Shown here: piece by piece, positions 16,883-24,567 of the stretch
Layout of the letters: the number at the start of each line of letters is the position of its first letter
Numbering within the stretch: position 1 is the first letter of the stretch
From: CAYLLT01 sp964591605
GTDB lineage: Bacteria; Planctomycetota; Phycisphaerae; UBA1845; PWPN01
Length of the DNA: 27,229 nt
Reading direction: 5' to 3'
Assembly (NCBI GenBank): GCA_964591605.1
Contig: CAZQEN010000060.1
Span: forward strand, 1-27,229
The notes under the pieces: generated by a model
What the model was told of the DNA's origin: nothing
The model's input: the letters and a program-made list of their open reading frames with translations, nothing else
The model's database searches: none
Made by a program: the position numbers and the translations under genes

Positions 16883-18229
16883 ATGCCTCTGATGATGAGT
16901 GTTTCCGGCGTCCGCGGAGTCATCGGCGAATCGATGACGCCCACGCTGGCGGCGGAACTGGGCTGTGCGTACGGAACCCATCTGCAGGGCGGCAAAGTGG
17001 TGATCGGGCGCGACAGCCGGCCGAGCGGCATGATGGTGCAGCAGGCGGTGGTGTCGGGGCTGCTCGCGGCGGGTTGCCGGGTCATGCTGCTGGACATCGC
17101 GACGACGCCCGCGACGGCGTTCATGGTGCGCGAGCATCGTGCCGCGGGGGGAATCGTCATCACTGCGAGCCATAACCCGGTCATCTGGAACGGGATCAAG
17201 TTCCTGACGGCCGACGGCGTCGCCCCGCCGCCGCAGCAGGCCGAGAAGATCTTTGCCATCTACCGCGAGAAGGCCTTTCGACTCGCGGACGTGCAACGTC
17301 TCAGCAATCCGGTCAGCGACACCCTCGCCGCCGCCGCCCATGTGGACGCGGTTCTCAAAACCGTGCAGCCCGACGCCATCGCTCGCCGCCGCCTGCGCGT
17401 GGTGCTGGACAGCGTCAACGGCGCCGGTGGCTTTGAGGGGCGGATGCTTCTCGAACGTCTCGGCTGCGAGATCGTGCACATCAACGCGGAGCCCACCGGC
17501 CACTTTGCCCACACGCCCGAGCCGCTGGCCGAGAACCTCACGCAACTCTGCGAGGAGGTCGAACGCCAGAAGGCCGCCGCCGGCTTCGCCCAGGACCCCG
17601 ACGCCGACCGCCTCGCCATCGTCGACGAGAACGGGACGTACATCGGAGAGGAATACACGCTCGCCCTGTGCGCCAAGTACATGTTCGGGGCTCATCCCGG
17701 TCCGGCGGCCGCGAACCTCTCGACGTCGCGGATGATCGACGATCTCGCGGCTGCCGCGGGCGGGCCGTGCCGCGTGTACCGCTCGGCCGTCGGCGAGGCG
17801 AACGTCGTCGAGGCCATGCGCGTCAACCGCTGCCCGATCGGCGGCGAAGGCAACGGCGGCGTCATCGATCCGCGTGTCGTGCCCGTTCGCGACAGCCTCG
17901 TGGCCATGGCGCTCACGCTGCAGCTCATGTCGGATACAGGGAGAACGCTCAGCCAACTCGTGGCGGAGATCCCGCGCTACGTGATGATCAAGCAGAAGTT
18001 CGAGTGCTCGAAGGAGCGGATCGCCCAGGTTCTCTCCACCGTGCGCGAGAAGTATGCGAAGGAGCGGATCAACGACATTGACGGCGTCCGCATCGACTTC
18101 GACCGCGGCTGGGTCCACGTCCGCGGCTCGAACACCGAGCCGATCATCCGCATCATCGCCGAAGCCCCCACGGCCGCCGAGTGCGAGTTGCTGATAGCCG
18201 GTATTGCCTCGGTAGCCGGTTCAGTCTGA
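16883..18229 (+). CDS. glmM: phosphoglucosamine mutase / phosphohexomutase (archaeal-type GlmM)
   Basis: Alpha-D-phosphohexomutase: moves phosphate between C6 and C1 of a hexose or glucosamine phosphate. GlmM makes glucosamine-1-phosphate for UDP-GlcNAc and peptidoglycan. The 448 residues contain all four domains: the N-terminal 'SVSGVRGVIGESMTP', active-site Ser96 in TASHNP (94-99), the Mg2+ loop DPDADR (238-243), the sugar-binding loop GGEGNGG (320-326) and the phosphate-binding RGSNTEP (414-420). The sugar loop is not the bacterial GEQSGH of GlmM but the GGExNGG form known from archaeal enzymes of this type, so substrate range (glucosamine, glucose or mannose phosphate) is open. Start ATG 16883 has no clear Shine-Dalgarno site; ATG 16892 or 16895 are equally possible and would remove 3-4 residues. 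A small membrane protein gene follows after 16 bases. Confidence 0.9.
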   Translation: MPLMMSVSGVRGVIGESMTPTLAAELGCAYGTHLQGGKVVIGRDSRPSGMMVQQAVVSGLLAAGCRVMLLDIATTPATAFMVREHRAAGGIVITASHNPVIWNGIKFLTADGVAPPPQQAEKIFAIYREKAFRLADVQRLSNPVSDTLAAAAHVDAVLKTVQPDAIARRRLRVVLDSVNGAGGFEGRMLLERLGCEIVHINAEPTGHFAHTPEPLAENLTQLCEEVERQKAAAGFAQDPDADRLAIVDENGTYIGEEYTLALCAKYMFGAHPGPAAANLSTSRMIDDLAAAAGGPCRVYRSAVGEANVVEAMRVNRCPIGGEGNGGVIDPRVVPVRDSLVAMALTLQLMSDTGRTLSQLVAEIPRYVMIKQKFECSKERIAQVLSTVREKYAKERINDIDGVRIDFDRGWVHVRGSNTEPIIRIIAEAPTAAECELLIAGIASVAGSV

Positions 18230-18245
18230 CGCCTCGGAGATTACC

Positions 18246-18788
18246 GTGAAAGATAGGCGGCAGATTCTGATCCTTGTTGCCGTGCTGGCAGTTCTCGTTG
18301 CGCTCCTCTTGCCGGATCTGCTGCGTCATCTCAAGATCACCTCTCCATCGCTGAATCCGGCTCCTGCCGGCGCGGATCTCTTCAGCGATTACTCATCGCC
18401 TGAAAACGCCCTCCGGTCGCTCGAAGATGCGTACCGGCGGCGCGACATCGAGGCGGCGGTGAGGTCCAAGGATTTTGTGGCCGAAGCGCGCCTCATGCTC
18501 AGGAAGATGGGCAAAAAGAGTGGACCTGCGACCAGTCCACACTCTCGGGACGATGATGTGGTTCGCAGGACGGCCGAAGTGCTCGAATTGTCGTTCCGCA
18601 AACACACCACCGAGAACTGGCCGGACTTCCATGGACTCAAGTGCTCCGTCGTGGAGACAGAGTCCCATGAGACGGACGTCATCGTCGCGACGGAACGATG
18701 CCGGTTTCCAGACGGCGAGTATTCGACACAGCGTGTGCTGCTCAGCCGCACCGACGCCGGCTGGCGCGTGTTGAATCCGCTCGATTGA
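18246..18788 (+). CDS. small membrane-anchored protein, possibly NTF2-like
   Basis: Start GTG 18246, with CGGAG about 8 bases upstream; 180 residues. The first 24 residues hold one hydrophobic helix (7-24), after a basic N-terminus (KDRR). The rest would lie outside. From about 48, 'SSPENALRSLEDAYRRRDIEAAVRSKDFVAEARLML' has the helix pattern of the opening of NTF2-like (SnoaL/DUF) domains, and the end ('YSTQRVLLSRTDAGWRVLNPLD') gives the typical last strands of that fold. I cannot name a family or ligand. It sits 16 bases downstream of glmM, so the two are almost certainly co-transcribed. It ends next to a palindromic repeat and a convergent DUF3500 gene. Confidence 0.7.
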   Translation: MKDRRQILILVAVLAVLVALLLPDLLRHLKITSPSLNPAPAGADLFSDYSSPENALRSLEDAYRRRDIEAAVRSKDFVAEARLMLRKMGKKSGPATSPHSRDDDVVRRTAEVLELSFRKHTTENWPDFHGLKCSVVETESHETDVIVATERCRFPDGEYSTQRVLLSRTDAGWRVLNPLD

Positions 18789-18831
18789 CCCACCGCCCGA
18801 GAGCGCAGCAGCGTTCAGCACGTTCGCAGAA

Positions 18832-18859
18832 CCGCGCGGGCTGAAGCCCGCGGCTCTTT
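18832..18859 (+). repeat. dispersed palindromic repeat, intergenic copy
   Basis: Contains the 18-bp palindrome CGCGGGCTGAAGCCCGCG (8-bp arms, GA centre) followed by GCTCTTT. The same unit occurs three times in the uvrA coding region (26811-27028). Here it sits between two convergent genes, where its stem could help end transcripts on both strands. Confidence 0.8.
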
Positions 18860-18863
18860 GGGT

Positions 18864-19919
18864 TCACGTGTTGAGTTTCACGCTCGGGTCGTCGGCGACG
18901 TTGATCCAGATGTGGACGTGGGGGGAGCCGCGGAAGTACCAGGCGAACGCCGGGCCTTCGAGGCGCCAGTTGTCCCATTCGCCGTCGTCGCCCAGGTCGC
19001 CGTCCCTGTAGAACGCAAGATGGCAGGCGTCGAGGCCGCCGGCCTTCTTCAAGCAGGCCATCACCTCCTGGCGGTCCTCCTCCCGATACGGCTCGACGAG
19101 GCTGGCGAGCACCTTCTCGACGTGCTCGCGCTGGTCGCGCGACAGCTCCCTGATCGCGATGCCGGGGAAGTCGCCCTGCGGCCCCTGGAAGCCGACGTCG
19201 GCTTCGCTGGGGCGCTTCTCGATGAGCGCGACCTCGCGCTGTTTGCCGTCGAGGATCTGGTAGACCTTGTTGGCGAGCTGCGCCTGGTGCCAGAAGATGT
19301 TGCCCGGGTGCCCTGGCTTCTCGTTGAAGCCGCTGGCCGCGTGGCCGTGGAAGATCGGCCCGCCCCAGGCGACGTGGTCTTCGCTGTTGCCGTCGACGCG
19401 GATGGTCATGTGCCGGCCGGTCATGACGAACTCGAACTTACCCTCCCCGGGCGCGCCGAAGATGGCAATGTTCTGATCGGCGCCCCAGGGCCGGCCGTCG
19501 CTGTCGTCTTTGAGCTGCTTGACAAACCGCTCGTGCCATTCGGGGTTGAACACCCCTTTGAACACGTCGTAAATCAGATGCTTTTGCTTCTTGCTGTAGA
19601 ACTCGCTGTCGATGGCGGGTCTGGTGATATGCCAGTTGGCCGAGATGAACGATCGCAGCAGGCCGTGCTCCTTGTCCTGATAGTCCCAGGGGAAACAGAC
19701 TTCCTTGCGCTGATTCCCGGTCAGGGCCTGGTACAGGGCCTTGACCGCGGTCTCGGCCGGGCCGGTCGGCGTGGATGCGGCGAGCGTCCGGGCGGCCGGC
19801 CAGACGGTCGAGGCGCCCGCGGTGGCGGCGGCCATCCCGCCCATGCGACGCAGAAACGTGCGCCGGCTCAGCGGCGACCCGTCACAATCCGGACACGTTC
19901 TGATGACCGGCTCGTTCAT
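18864..19919 (-). CDS. Tat-exported DUF3500 family protein
   Basis: The 351-residue product starts at ATG 19919, with AGGAG 7 bases upstream. Residues 18-25 (SRRTFLRR) are a twin-arginine signal, followed by a hydrophobic Ala/Gly run and a processing region near 48 (TLAAST). A CPDC pair (9-12) lies before it. The mature part has long alpha-helical segments: 'AVKALYQALTGNQRKEVCFPWDYQDKEHGLLRSF', then 'GEGKFEFVMTGRHMTIRVDGN' and near the end 'WRLEGPAFAWYFRGSPHVHIWINVADDPS'. The 'GPAFxWxFRGxPHVHxxIN' ending is the family hallmark as I remember it. Export is Tat-dependent, so a folded or metal-bound protein is likely. Function unknown. It is divergent from the GH5 gene. Confidence 0.65.
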   Translation of the reverse strand: MNEPVIRTCPDCDGSPLSRRTFLRRMGGMAAATAGASTVWPAARTLAASTPTGPAETAVKALYQALTGNQRKEVCFPWDYQDKEHGLLRSFISANWHITRPAIDSEFYSKKQKHLIYDVFKGVFNPEWHERFVKQLKDDSDGRPWGADQNIAIFGAPGEGKFEFVMTGRHMTIRVDGNSEDHVAWGGPIFHGHAASGFNEKPGHPGNIFWHQAQLANKVYQILDGKQREVALIEKRPSEADVGFQGPQGDFPGIAIRELSRDQREHVEKVLASLVEPYREEDRQEVMACLKKAGGLDACHLAFYRDGDLGDDGEWDNWRLEGPAFAWYFRGSPHVHIWINVADDPSVKLNT

Positions 19920-20062
19920 GAGCGATCTCCTGAGGGCGGCACTCGCGTCCTGCGCGAACTGCCACGGACTTGCCTTTCAGCCTGAGACCCGAACCCCCGG
20001 TATGGTATCATAACCGCGTCGCGATGCAGTATCCCCCGGATGCGATGGCCGGGCCGCGCGAC

Positions 20063-20091
20063 TTGCCCTGGGCAGCGCTGTGATCTAAAAT
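20063..20091 (+). promoter_or_regulatory. putative sigma70-type promoter for the GH5-like gene
   Basis: TTGCCC (20063-20068), 17-base spacer, TAAAAT (20086-20091). Start near 20098 gives a leader of about 100 bases with a hairpin at 20143-20161. Confidence 0.5.
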
Positions 20092-20142
20092 GTTTCAGTA
20101 GCGGAGCGCGAATGGTGCGGCGAGTTTCCGGGGGCAACGCAG

Positions 20143-20161
20143 GGCGGGCATCTCGCCCGCC
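20143..20161 (+). repeat. GGCGGGC/GCCCGCC hairpin in the GH5 leader
   Basis: Perfect 7-bp arms GGCGGGC and GCCCGCC around ATCTC. It lies in the presumed 5' leader, about 35 bases before the ATG. It may be a leader element or a REP-like unit; no function is shown. Confidence 0.5.
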
Positions 20162-20196
20162 ACTTCGCCCGGACCTGATACGCGCGGATCGGCAGC

Positions 20197-21804
20197 ATGA
20201 TAAGCCTCCAGAACAATGCCCGCCGGGCGCTCCTGATACAGCTGCTGCTTGTCGGCACCGCGCATGGACAGTCGAGCCCATACGTCCACATCACCGGCGA
20301 CCAGTTCACCTACAACGGCCAGGTGTACCGGATCAAGGGAACCAACTACTACCCGCAGGACCACATGTGGGCCTCGATGTGGAGCAGTTGGGACTGGAGC
20401 GAGATCCAGAGCGAGGTCGTCAAAGTCCGCGATCTGGGGCTCAACGCCGTGCGCATCCTCGTGCCCTACAGCAACGGGGGCTGGAATGGTCCGAACGTGC
20501 CCGCCAGCCGGCTGCAGATGCTCGAAGACGTGGTCAACGAGTTCGGGCGTCAGGGCGTGCGGAGCTGCGTGACGCTCTTCGACTGGGAGACGAGCTTTCC
20601 GGCCGCGGGGACAGGCACCGAAGCCAACCACATCACCTACCTGAACGCGATCGTCCAGCGGCTCCGGAACAACCCGTACGTGTTCTGCTGGGACGTCAAG
20701 AACGAGCCCGATCATCCCTCAAACATCGGCGGATTTGACAACTGGGACAGCTCGCCGGCCAGCCGCGACAGAATCGTGAGCTGGCTCGGGCGGATGTGCA
20801 GCGCGGTGCGGACCCGGGATCCGAATCACCCCGTTTCGGCGGGTATCCGCTGGTGGCAGAACGTGCAGGACGTGATCGCGTTCGAAGACATCGCGATGTT
20901 CCACTCCTACTGGCCCAACATCGGTACGCAGCAGATCCCCGAAGTGAAGGGCTACATGGGTTCCAACCAGAAACCCATCCTGGTGGAGGAGTTCGGCTGG
21001 CCCAGCAATCCGTCGCCCGGATACAACGGCGGCGTGCTCACCACCAACTTCACCGAAGCCGACCAGCTCAGCTTCTACACGACGCACCTGGGCGCGTTCG
21101 CCCAGCACAACATCGCCGGCTGCATCCAGTGGATGACGTTTGATGCATCAGAATACAGCACAGACCCCCACGAATCGTTCGAAGAGCACTTCGGGCTCTG
21201 GCGGTATGGGTACTCTCTCAAGCCGGCAGGCACGTTCTACCGCGACCATTTCACCGTCAGCCGCTTCCCCGCCGAGCCGGACGCCGTTTCACCGGCCGCC
21301 GTCACCGGTCTGACCGCCCAGGCACGCATTCCAGACGTTCTGCTGATCTGGACGGCCCCGTCCAGCCCGGATTACACGGGTGCGATCATCCGCGGCAAGA
21401 CCACGGGCCACCCCACCGGTCCGGGCGACGGCCAGCTTCTGGGTGATGTGCTGGGATCCCCCTCCACCGTCGCCTTCTTCAGCCACACGGGCTATCTCTA
21501 CGGGACGCGATACTACTACGCGGTGTTCTCACACGATCAGTTCAACAACTTCGGGCCGGCCGCCCAGGTCACGGTGGTGACCCGCGTACCCGGCGACTTC
21601 AACGGGGACGGCGACATCGACATGACCGACTTTTCGCACATGCAGATGTGCATCAGCGGTCCGAACGTGCCACAGACGAATCCGGCTTGTCAGGATGCCC
21701 TGCTCGATATCGACGCCGACGTGGACACCCAGGACATGAATCTTCTGACCCGCTGCATCAGCGGGGCCGGCGTGCCCGTGGCGCCGGACTGTGCGGTTCG
21801 CTGA
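20197..21804 (+). CDS. secreted GH5-like glycoside hydrolase with fibronectin-like and dockerin-like domains
   Basis: The 535-residue product has a signal peptide (1-24, ending AHG). Residues 28-355 form a TIM-barrel like GH5/GH113 mannanases and cellulases: 'INGxxYRIKGTNYYPQ' (about 41-54), 'LGLNAVRILVPYSNG', acid/base Glu170 in 'VKNEPD' and nucleophile Glu265 in 'LVEEFGWP'. His/Trp-rich loops ('MFHSYW', 'QWMTFD') supply the aromatic platform. A fibronectin-type-III-like module follows (365-455). A dockerin type I-like segment (466-530) has two Asp-rich calcium loops: GDFNGDGDIDMTD and a weaker LDIDADVDTQD. It ends with 'CISG...' repeats. Planctomycetes carry such dockerins without classical cellulosomes, so anchoring partners are uncertain. 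Start ATG 20197 has no strong Shine-Dalgarno site, but a promoter is placed well. Its stop lies 3 bases from that of the convergent GH127 gene. The substrate (mannan, cellulose or other) is open. Confidence 0.8.
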   Translation: MISLQNNARRALLIQLLLVGTAHGQSSPYVHITGDQFTYNGQVYRIKGTNYYPQDHMWASMWSSWDWSEIQSEVVKVRDLGLNAVRILVPYSNGGWNGPNVPASRLQMLEDVVNEFGRQGVRSCVTLFDWETSFPAAGTGTEANHITYLNAIVQRLRNNPYVFCWDVKNEPDHPSNIGGFDNWDSSPASRDRIVSWLGRMCSAVRTRDPNHPVSAGIRWWQNVQDVIAFEDIAMFHSYWPNIGTQQIPEVKGYMGSNQKPILVEEFGWPSNPSPGYNGGVLTTNFTEADQLSFYTTHLGAFAQHNIAGCIQWMTFDASEYSTDPHESFEEHFGLWRYGYSLKPAGTFYRDHFTVSRFPAEPDAVSPAAVTGLTAQARIPDVLLIWTAPSSPDYTGAIIRGKTTGHPTGPGDGQLLGDVLGSPSTVAFFSHTGYLYGTRYYYAVFSHDQFNNFGPAAQVTVVTRVPGDFNGDGDIDMTDFSHMQMCISGPNVPQTNPACQDALLDIDADVDTQDMNLLTRCISGAGVPVAPDCAVR

Positions 21805-21807
21805 ATC

Positions 21808-23826
21808 TCACCGCGATCGCGGGATCCAGACGGCCATTTCCGTCGGCCCGCGGTGGTTCCACGCGTAGTAGGGAATGGCCGTCGCCGTCGCAGCCGCTCC
21901 ATCCGCCGGCTGCGTCGCGGGAATCGGCCACGTGACGACGGTGATGCCGCCCAGCAACTGCGGGCGATGCTCCACCTTGAACCGAGCGGCGTCCGGCACG
22001 CGGACATTGCCCAGTTCGCCGCCGTGGTCGACGCCTTCGACGCAGTAGACGATCGGTCCGCGCTGCAAGGCCACGAGATCCGTATTCGCCGTCACCTTCT
22101 CGTGCGCATAGACGCGCTCGACAAGCATCGGGAAGCTCAGCTCCACGAAGTCGCCCGGTTTCCACTCGCGGCGCAGCCGCTCGTACCCGTTCTCGTACTG
22201 AATCTCCAGACCTTCCGTCTGGCTGGGATACTGCCCGTTCACTTTGAGGTCGCGAGCGGGCCGGCCGCCTGTCTGATACCGGTACAGGTCACTCGGCACT
22301 GGCCTGGCGCTGGCCCAGCCGGGTATTCGCAGGCACAGATCAAACGCCGTCGGCGCTGACGGGTTCAGCTCGATGCGGATCTTGCCGTCCCACGGATACT
22401 GCGTCTTCTGCACGATGCGGACATCCGCACCGGCCACCTTCGGCTTCGCCTCACCGGCTACATACAGATTGACGTAGAGGGCATCGCTCTTGGTCGCATA
22501 CACATAGCCGGCGATGGAGGGGACGAAGCGGACGACATTCACCGGGCAGCAGGCGCAGCCGAACCAGGGCGAGCGGGCCACGTCCTTGCCCTTGAACGGC
22601 TTCTTGCCGTCAGTCGCGAGCGGGTTCACGTAGAAGAACTTGTCGCCTTCCAGCGAGACGCCCGACAGAAAGCCGTTGTAGATGACGCGTTCGAGCACGT
22701 CGATGTACTTGGCGTCGCCATGGAGCAGGAACATGCGGTGGTTCCAGAGTCCGTTGGCGATGGCGGCGCAGGTTTCGGCGTAGGCCTGGGCGTTGGGCAG
22801 GTGATACGGCGGGCCGAAGGCTTCGCCGCCGCCCTGCGAGCCGATGCCGCCGGTGATGTAGAGCTTGCTCGAGACGAGGACGTTCCAGATCTTGTCGAGG
22901 GCCTGCATGTACTGCTGATCGCCGGTGATCGCGGCGACGTCGGCCATGCCGGTGTAGAGGTAGCCGGCGCGGACAGCGTGGCCGACGGGCTCGTCCTGCT
23001 CGATGACCGGCTTGTGGTCCTGCGCCTGGTCTTTGTTGGATTTACGGCCTTTCGTGTGCCCACGCTGATCAATGAAGAACTTCGCGAGTTTGAGATACCG
23101 CTCGTCGCCGGTGACGCGGAAGAGTTTGACCAGGCCGATTTCGATCTCTTCGTGGCCGGGGACATCATGAAGGCCATTGGGGCCGAATGTCTTGTCGATG
23201 AGATCGGCGCTCTTGATCGCGACGTTGAGCAGCGTCTTCTTGCCGGTCACCTGATAGTGGGCGACGGCCGCCTCGTACAGGTGGCCGACGCAGTAGAGTT
23301 CGTGGCTTTCGACCAGGTTCGACCAGCGCGTCGGCCCGGCGTTCTTGGGCGCCTTGGCCGGATTGATCGTGCGGCACGTGTAGAGGTAGCCGTCGGGCTC
23401 CTGGGCTTTGGCAATCTTGTCGATCAGGTCGTCGAGGTATTTGTCGAGTTTCTCGTCGTACTGCACGGCCAGCGAGTAAGCCGCGCCCTCGATCACCTTG
23501 TACACGTCGGAATCGTCGAAATACGTACCCTTGAACTCTCCGGGCATGAGTTTCGCGGCCTTGGCGAAGTTGTCGATCCGCCCGGTCTCCTCGCATTTCT
23601 TGAAGTCGTACCAGACGGTGACCTTCCGGTTCGTCTCCATCCGCGGCCGCCAGAACACGTCATCGACGTGCACGTTGGTAAACGGCACAGGCTGGATGGG
23701 GTAGTCCTTGGCGAATACGGCCGGAGCGGTCAAGGCGAGTGTCAGCACGCAGGCGGTCATGGCCGGTTTCGGCATACAGACGGTCAGCTCGTGTGTCAGC
23801 GTGCATGAAGTCAGGGCGCGGTCCAT
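21808..23826 (-). CDS. exported GH127 family glycosidase (beta-L-arabinofuranosidase-like)
   Basis: Start ATG 23826 with AGGAG 8 bases upstream; 672 residues. The N-terminus has a long signal peptide ending TAPAVFA (cleavage near residue 39). The body is an (alpha/alpha)6 barrel of the GH127 (DUF1680) family: 'PVPFTNVHVDDVFWRPRMETNRKVT', 'EPDGYLYT', 'HELYCVGHLYEAA'. The catalytic zinc-thiolate site is complete: Glu351 and Cys353 in 'AETCAAIANGLW', Cys426 and Cys427 in 'GCACCPVN', matching the Glu/three-Cys set of Bifidobacterium HypBA1, where one Cys is the nucleophile. It releases terminal beta-L-arabinofuranose, or a related sugar, from arabinan-type or glycoprotein glycans; specificity cannot be read. 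It is convergent with the GH5-like gene and divergent from the toxin-antitoxin pair. Its promoter is proposed at 23869-23897. Confidence 0.9.
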   Translation of the reverse strand: MDRALTSCTLTHELTVCMPKPAMTACVLTLALTAPAVFAKDYPIQPVPFTNVHVDDVFWRPRMETNRKVTVWYDFKKCEETGRIDNFAKAAKLMPGEFKGTYFDDSDVYKVIEGAAYSLAVQYDEKLDKYLDDLIDKIAKAQEPDGYLYTCRTINPAKAPKNAGPTRWSNLVESHELYCVGHLYEAAVAHYQVTGKKTLLNVAIKSADLIDKTFGPNGLHDVPGHEEIEIGLVKLFRVTGDERYLKLAKFFIDQRGHTKGRKSNKDQAQDHKPVIEQDEPVGHAVRAGYLYTGMADVAAITGDQQYMQALDKIWNVLVSSKLYITGGIGSQGGGEAFGPPYHLPNAQAYAETCAAIANGLWNHRMFLLHGDAKYIDVLERVIYNGFLSGVSLEGDKFFYVNPLATDGKKPFKGKDVARSPWFGCACCPVNVVRFVPSIAGYVYATKSDALYVNLYVAGEAKPKVAGADVRIVQKTQYPWDGKIRIELNPSAPTAFDLCLRIPGWASARPVPSDLYRYQTGGRPARDLKVNGQYPSQTEGLEIQYENGYERLRREWKPGDFVELSFPMLVERVYAHEKVTANTDLVALQRGPIVYCVEGVDHGGELGNVRVPDAARFKVEHRPQLLGGITVVTWPIPATQPADGAAATATAIPYYAWNHRGPTEMAVWIPRSR

Positions 23827-23868
23827 GAATGAATCTCCTGGCGATCGGCGGTCATCCGCGAAGCGTGG

Positions 23869-23897
23869 ATGATATGGGCCGGTGGCCGGAGGGTCCA
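23869..23897 (-). promoter_or_regulatory. putative promoter for the GH127 gene
   Basis: Minus strand: TGGACC (23892-23897), 17-base spacer, TATCAT (23869-23874), about 40 bases before ATG 23826. Matches are 4/6 and 5/6. Confidence 0.35.
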
Positions 23898-23936
23898 GTT
23901 GTGGTATCATAGTAGAGTCATACATGCGGAGGATTC

Positions 23937-24188
23937 ATGGCGATCTCATTGAATCCAGAAACCGAGAGACTCATCGAAGAACGGATGAAACAGACTGGCC
24001 TGTCCACACCTGACGAGCTGGTCCAACTAGCACTTCAGACACTGGATCAGGAGCAGGGTGAGGATTTTGAGGACCTCGATCCGCAGACACAGGCGGCCAT
24101 CGAGGAGGGGCTCGCCCAGGCAGCGCGCGGCGAAGGTCGGCCCTGGGAGGAGGTTCGTGAAGAGTTGCGGGCACGGTTCATCAAGTGA
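23937..24188 (+). CDS. type II toxin-antitoxin system antitoxin (ribbon-helix-helix/ParD-like)
   Basis: 83 residues; start ATG 23937 with CGGAGG 4 bases upstream. The N-terminus 'MAISLNPETERLIEERMKQTGLSTPDELVQLALQTL' is the beta-strand plus two-helix pattern of ribbon-helix-helix antitoxins such as ParD and CopG relatives. The C-terminal half is acidic, then ends in 'GEGRPWEEVREELRARFIK', a toxin-wrapping tail. It binds the partner toxin and normally represses its own promoter. The toxin gene follows after 9 bases. Confidence 0.8.
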   Translation: MAISLNPETERLIEERMKQTGLSTPDELVQLALQTLDQEQGEDFEDLDPQTQAAIEEGLAQAARGEGRPWEEVREELRARFIK

Positions 24189-24197
24189 CACCACGAC

Positions 24198-24512
24198 ATG
24201 TCGGAACGCTATCAGATCAGAATGATGCCACGGGCATCCGAAGACATCATCCAAATCTGCAGTTACATCGAACGCGACTCCTCCCGAAACGCCGCCCGCG
24301 TTGCCCAACGACTTCTGAATGCAATTGACTCGCTGGAACTACTACCCCACCGCTACAGGGTCCATGAGCACAGAAGAAATCCAGCGAAAACGGTGCACTC
24401 TATGCCTGTGTCTCCGTTCATCGTCTACTATCGGGTCGTCGACGCGAAGCATATCGTGGAAATTCTGGCCGTTCTCCACGGAAGCCGGCGACAGCCCCGA
24501 CAGTTCCGGTAG
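24198..24512 (+). CDS. type II toxin-antitoxin system RelE/ParE family toxin
   Basis: The 104-residue product starts at ATG 24198. It has the RelE/ParE fold pattern: first strand 'YQIRMMPRASEDIIQICSYIER', a helix pair 'SRNAARVAQRLLNAIDSLELLPHRYRVHE', then strands 'PFIVYYRVVDAKHIVEILAVLHGSR'. 'ARVAQRLLNAIDSLELLPHR' is the central helix hallmark, and the ending 'VEILAVLHGSRRQP' is common to ParE toxins. By family it would either cleave ribosome-bound mRNA (RelE) or poison DNA gyrase (ParE); the lack of clear RelE catalytic residues makes me prefer ParE. Lying 9 bases after the antitoxin, it forms a standard pair. The reading frame is intact. Confidence 0.85.
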   Translation: MSERYQIRMMPRASEDIIQICSYIERDSSRNAARVAQRLLNAIDSLELLPHRYRVHEHRRNPAKTVHSMPVSPFIVYYRVVDAKHIVEILAVLHGSRRQPRQFR

Positions 24513-24567
24513 CCGCGCATCACTGCCGTCGTCCCAAGCGACATCGTGACCACCGCACTCCAAAATC

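Noticed and set aside
18858..19985. 375-codon open frame antisense to the DUF3500 gene
   Set aside because: Shadow frame; the opposite strand has a Tat signal, a ribosome site and family motifs.
22720..23808. 362-codon open frame antisense to the GH127 gene
   Set aside because: Val/Asp/Gly-rich shadow frame; GH127 on the other strand has all its catalytic residues.
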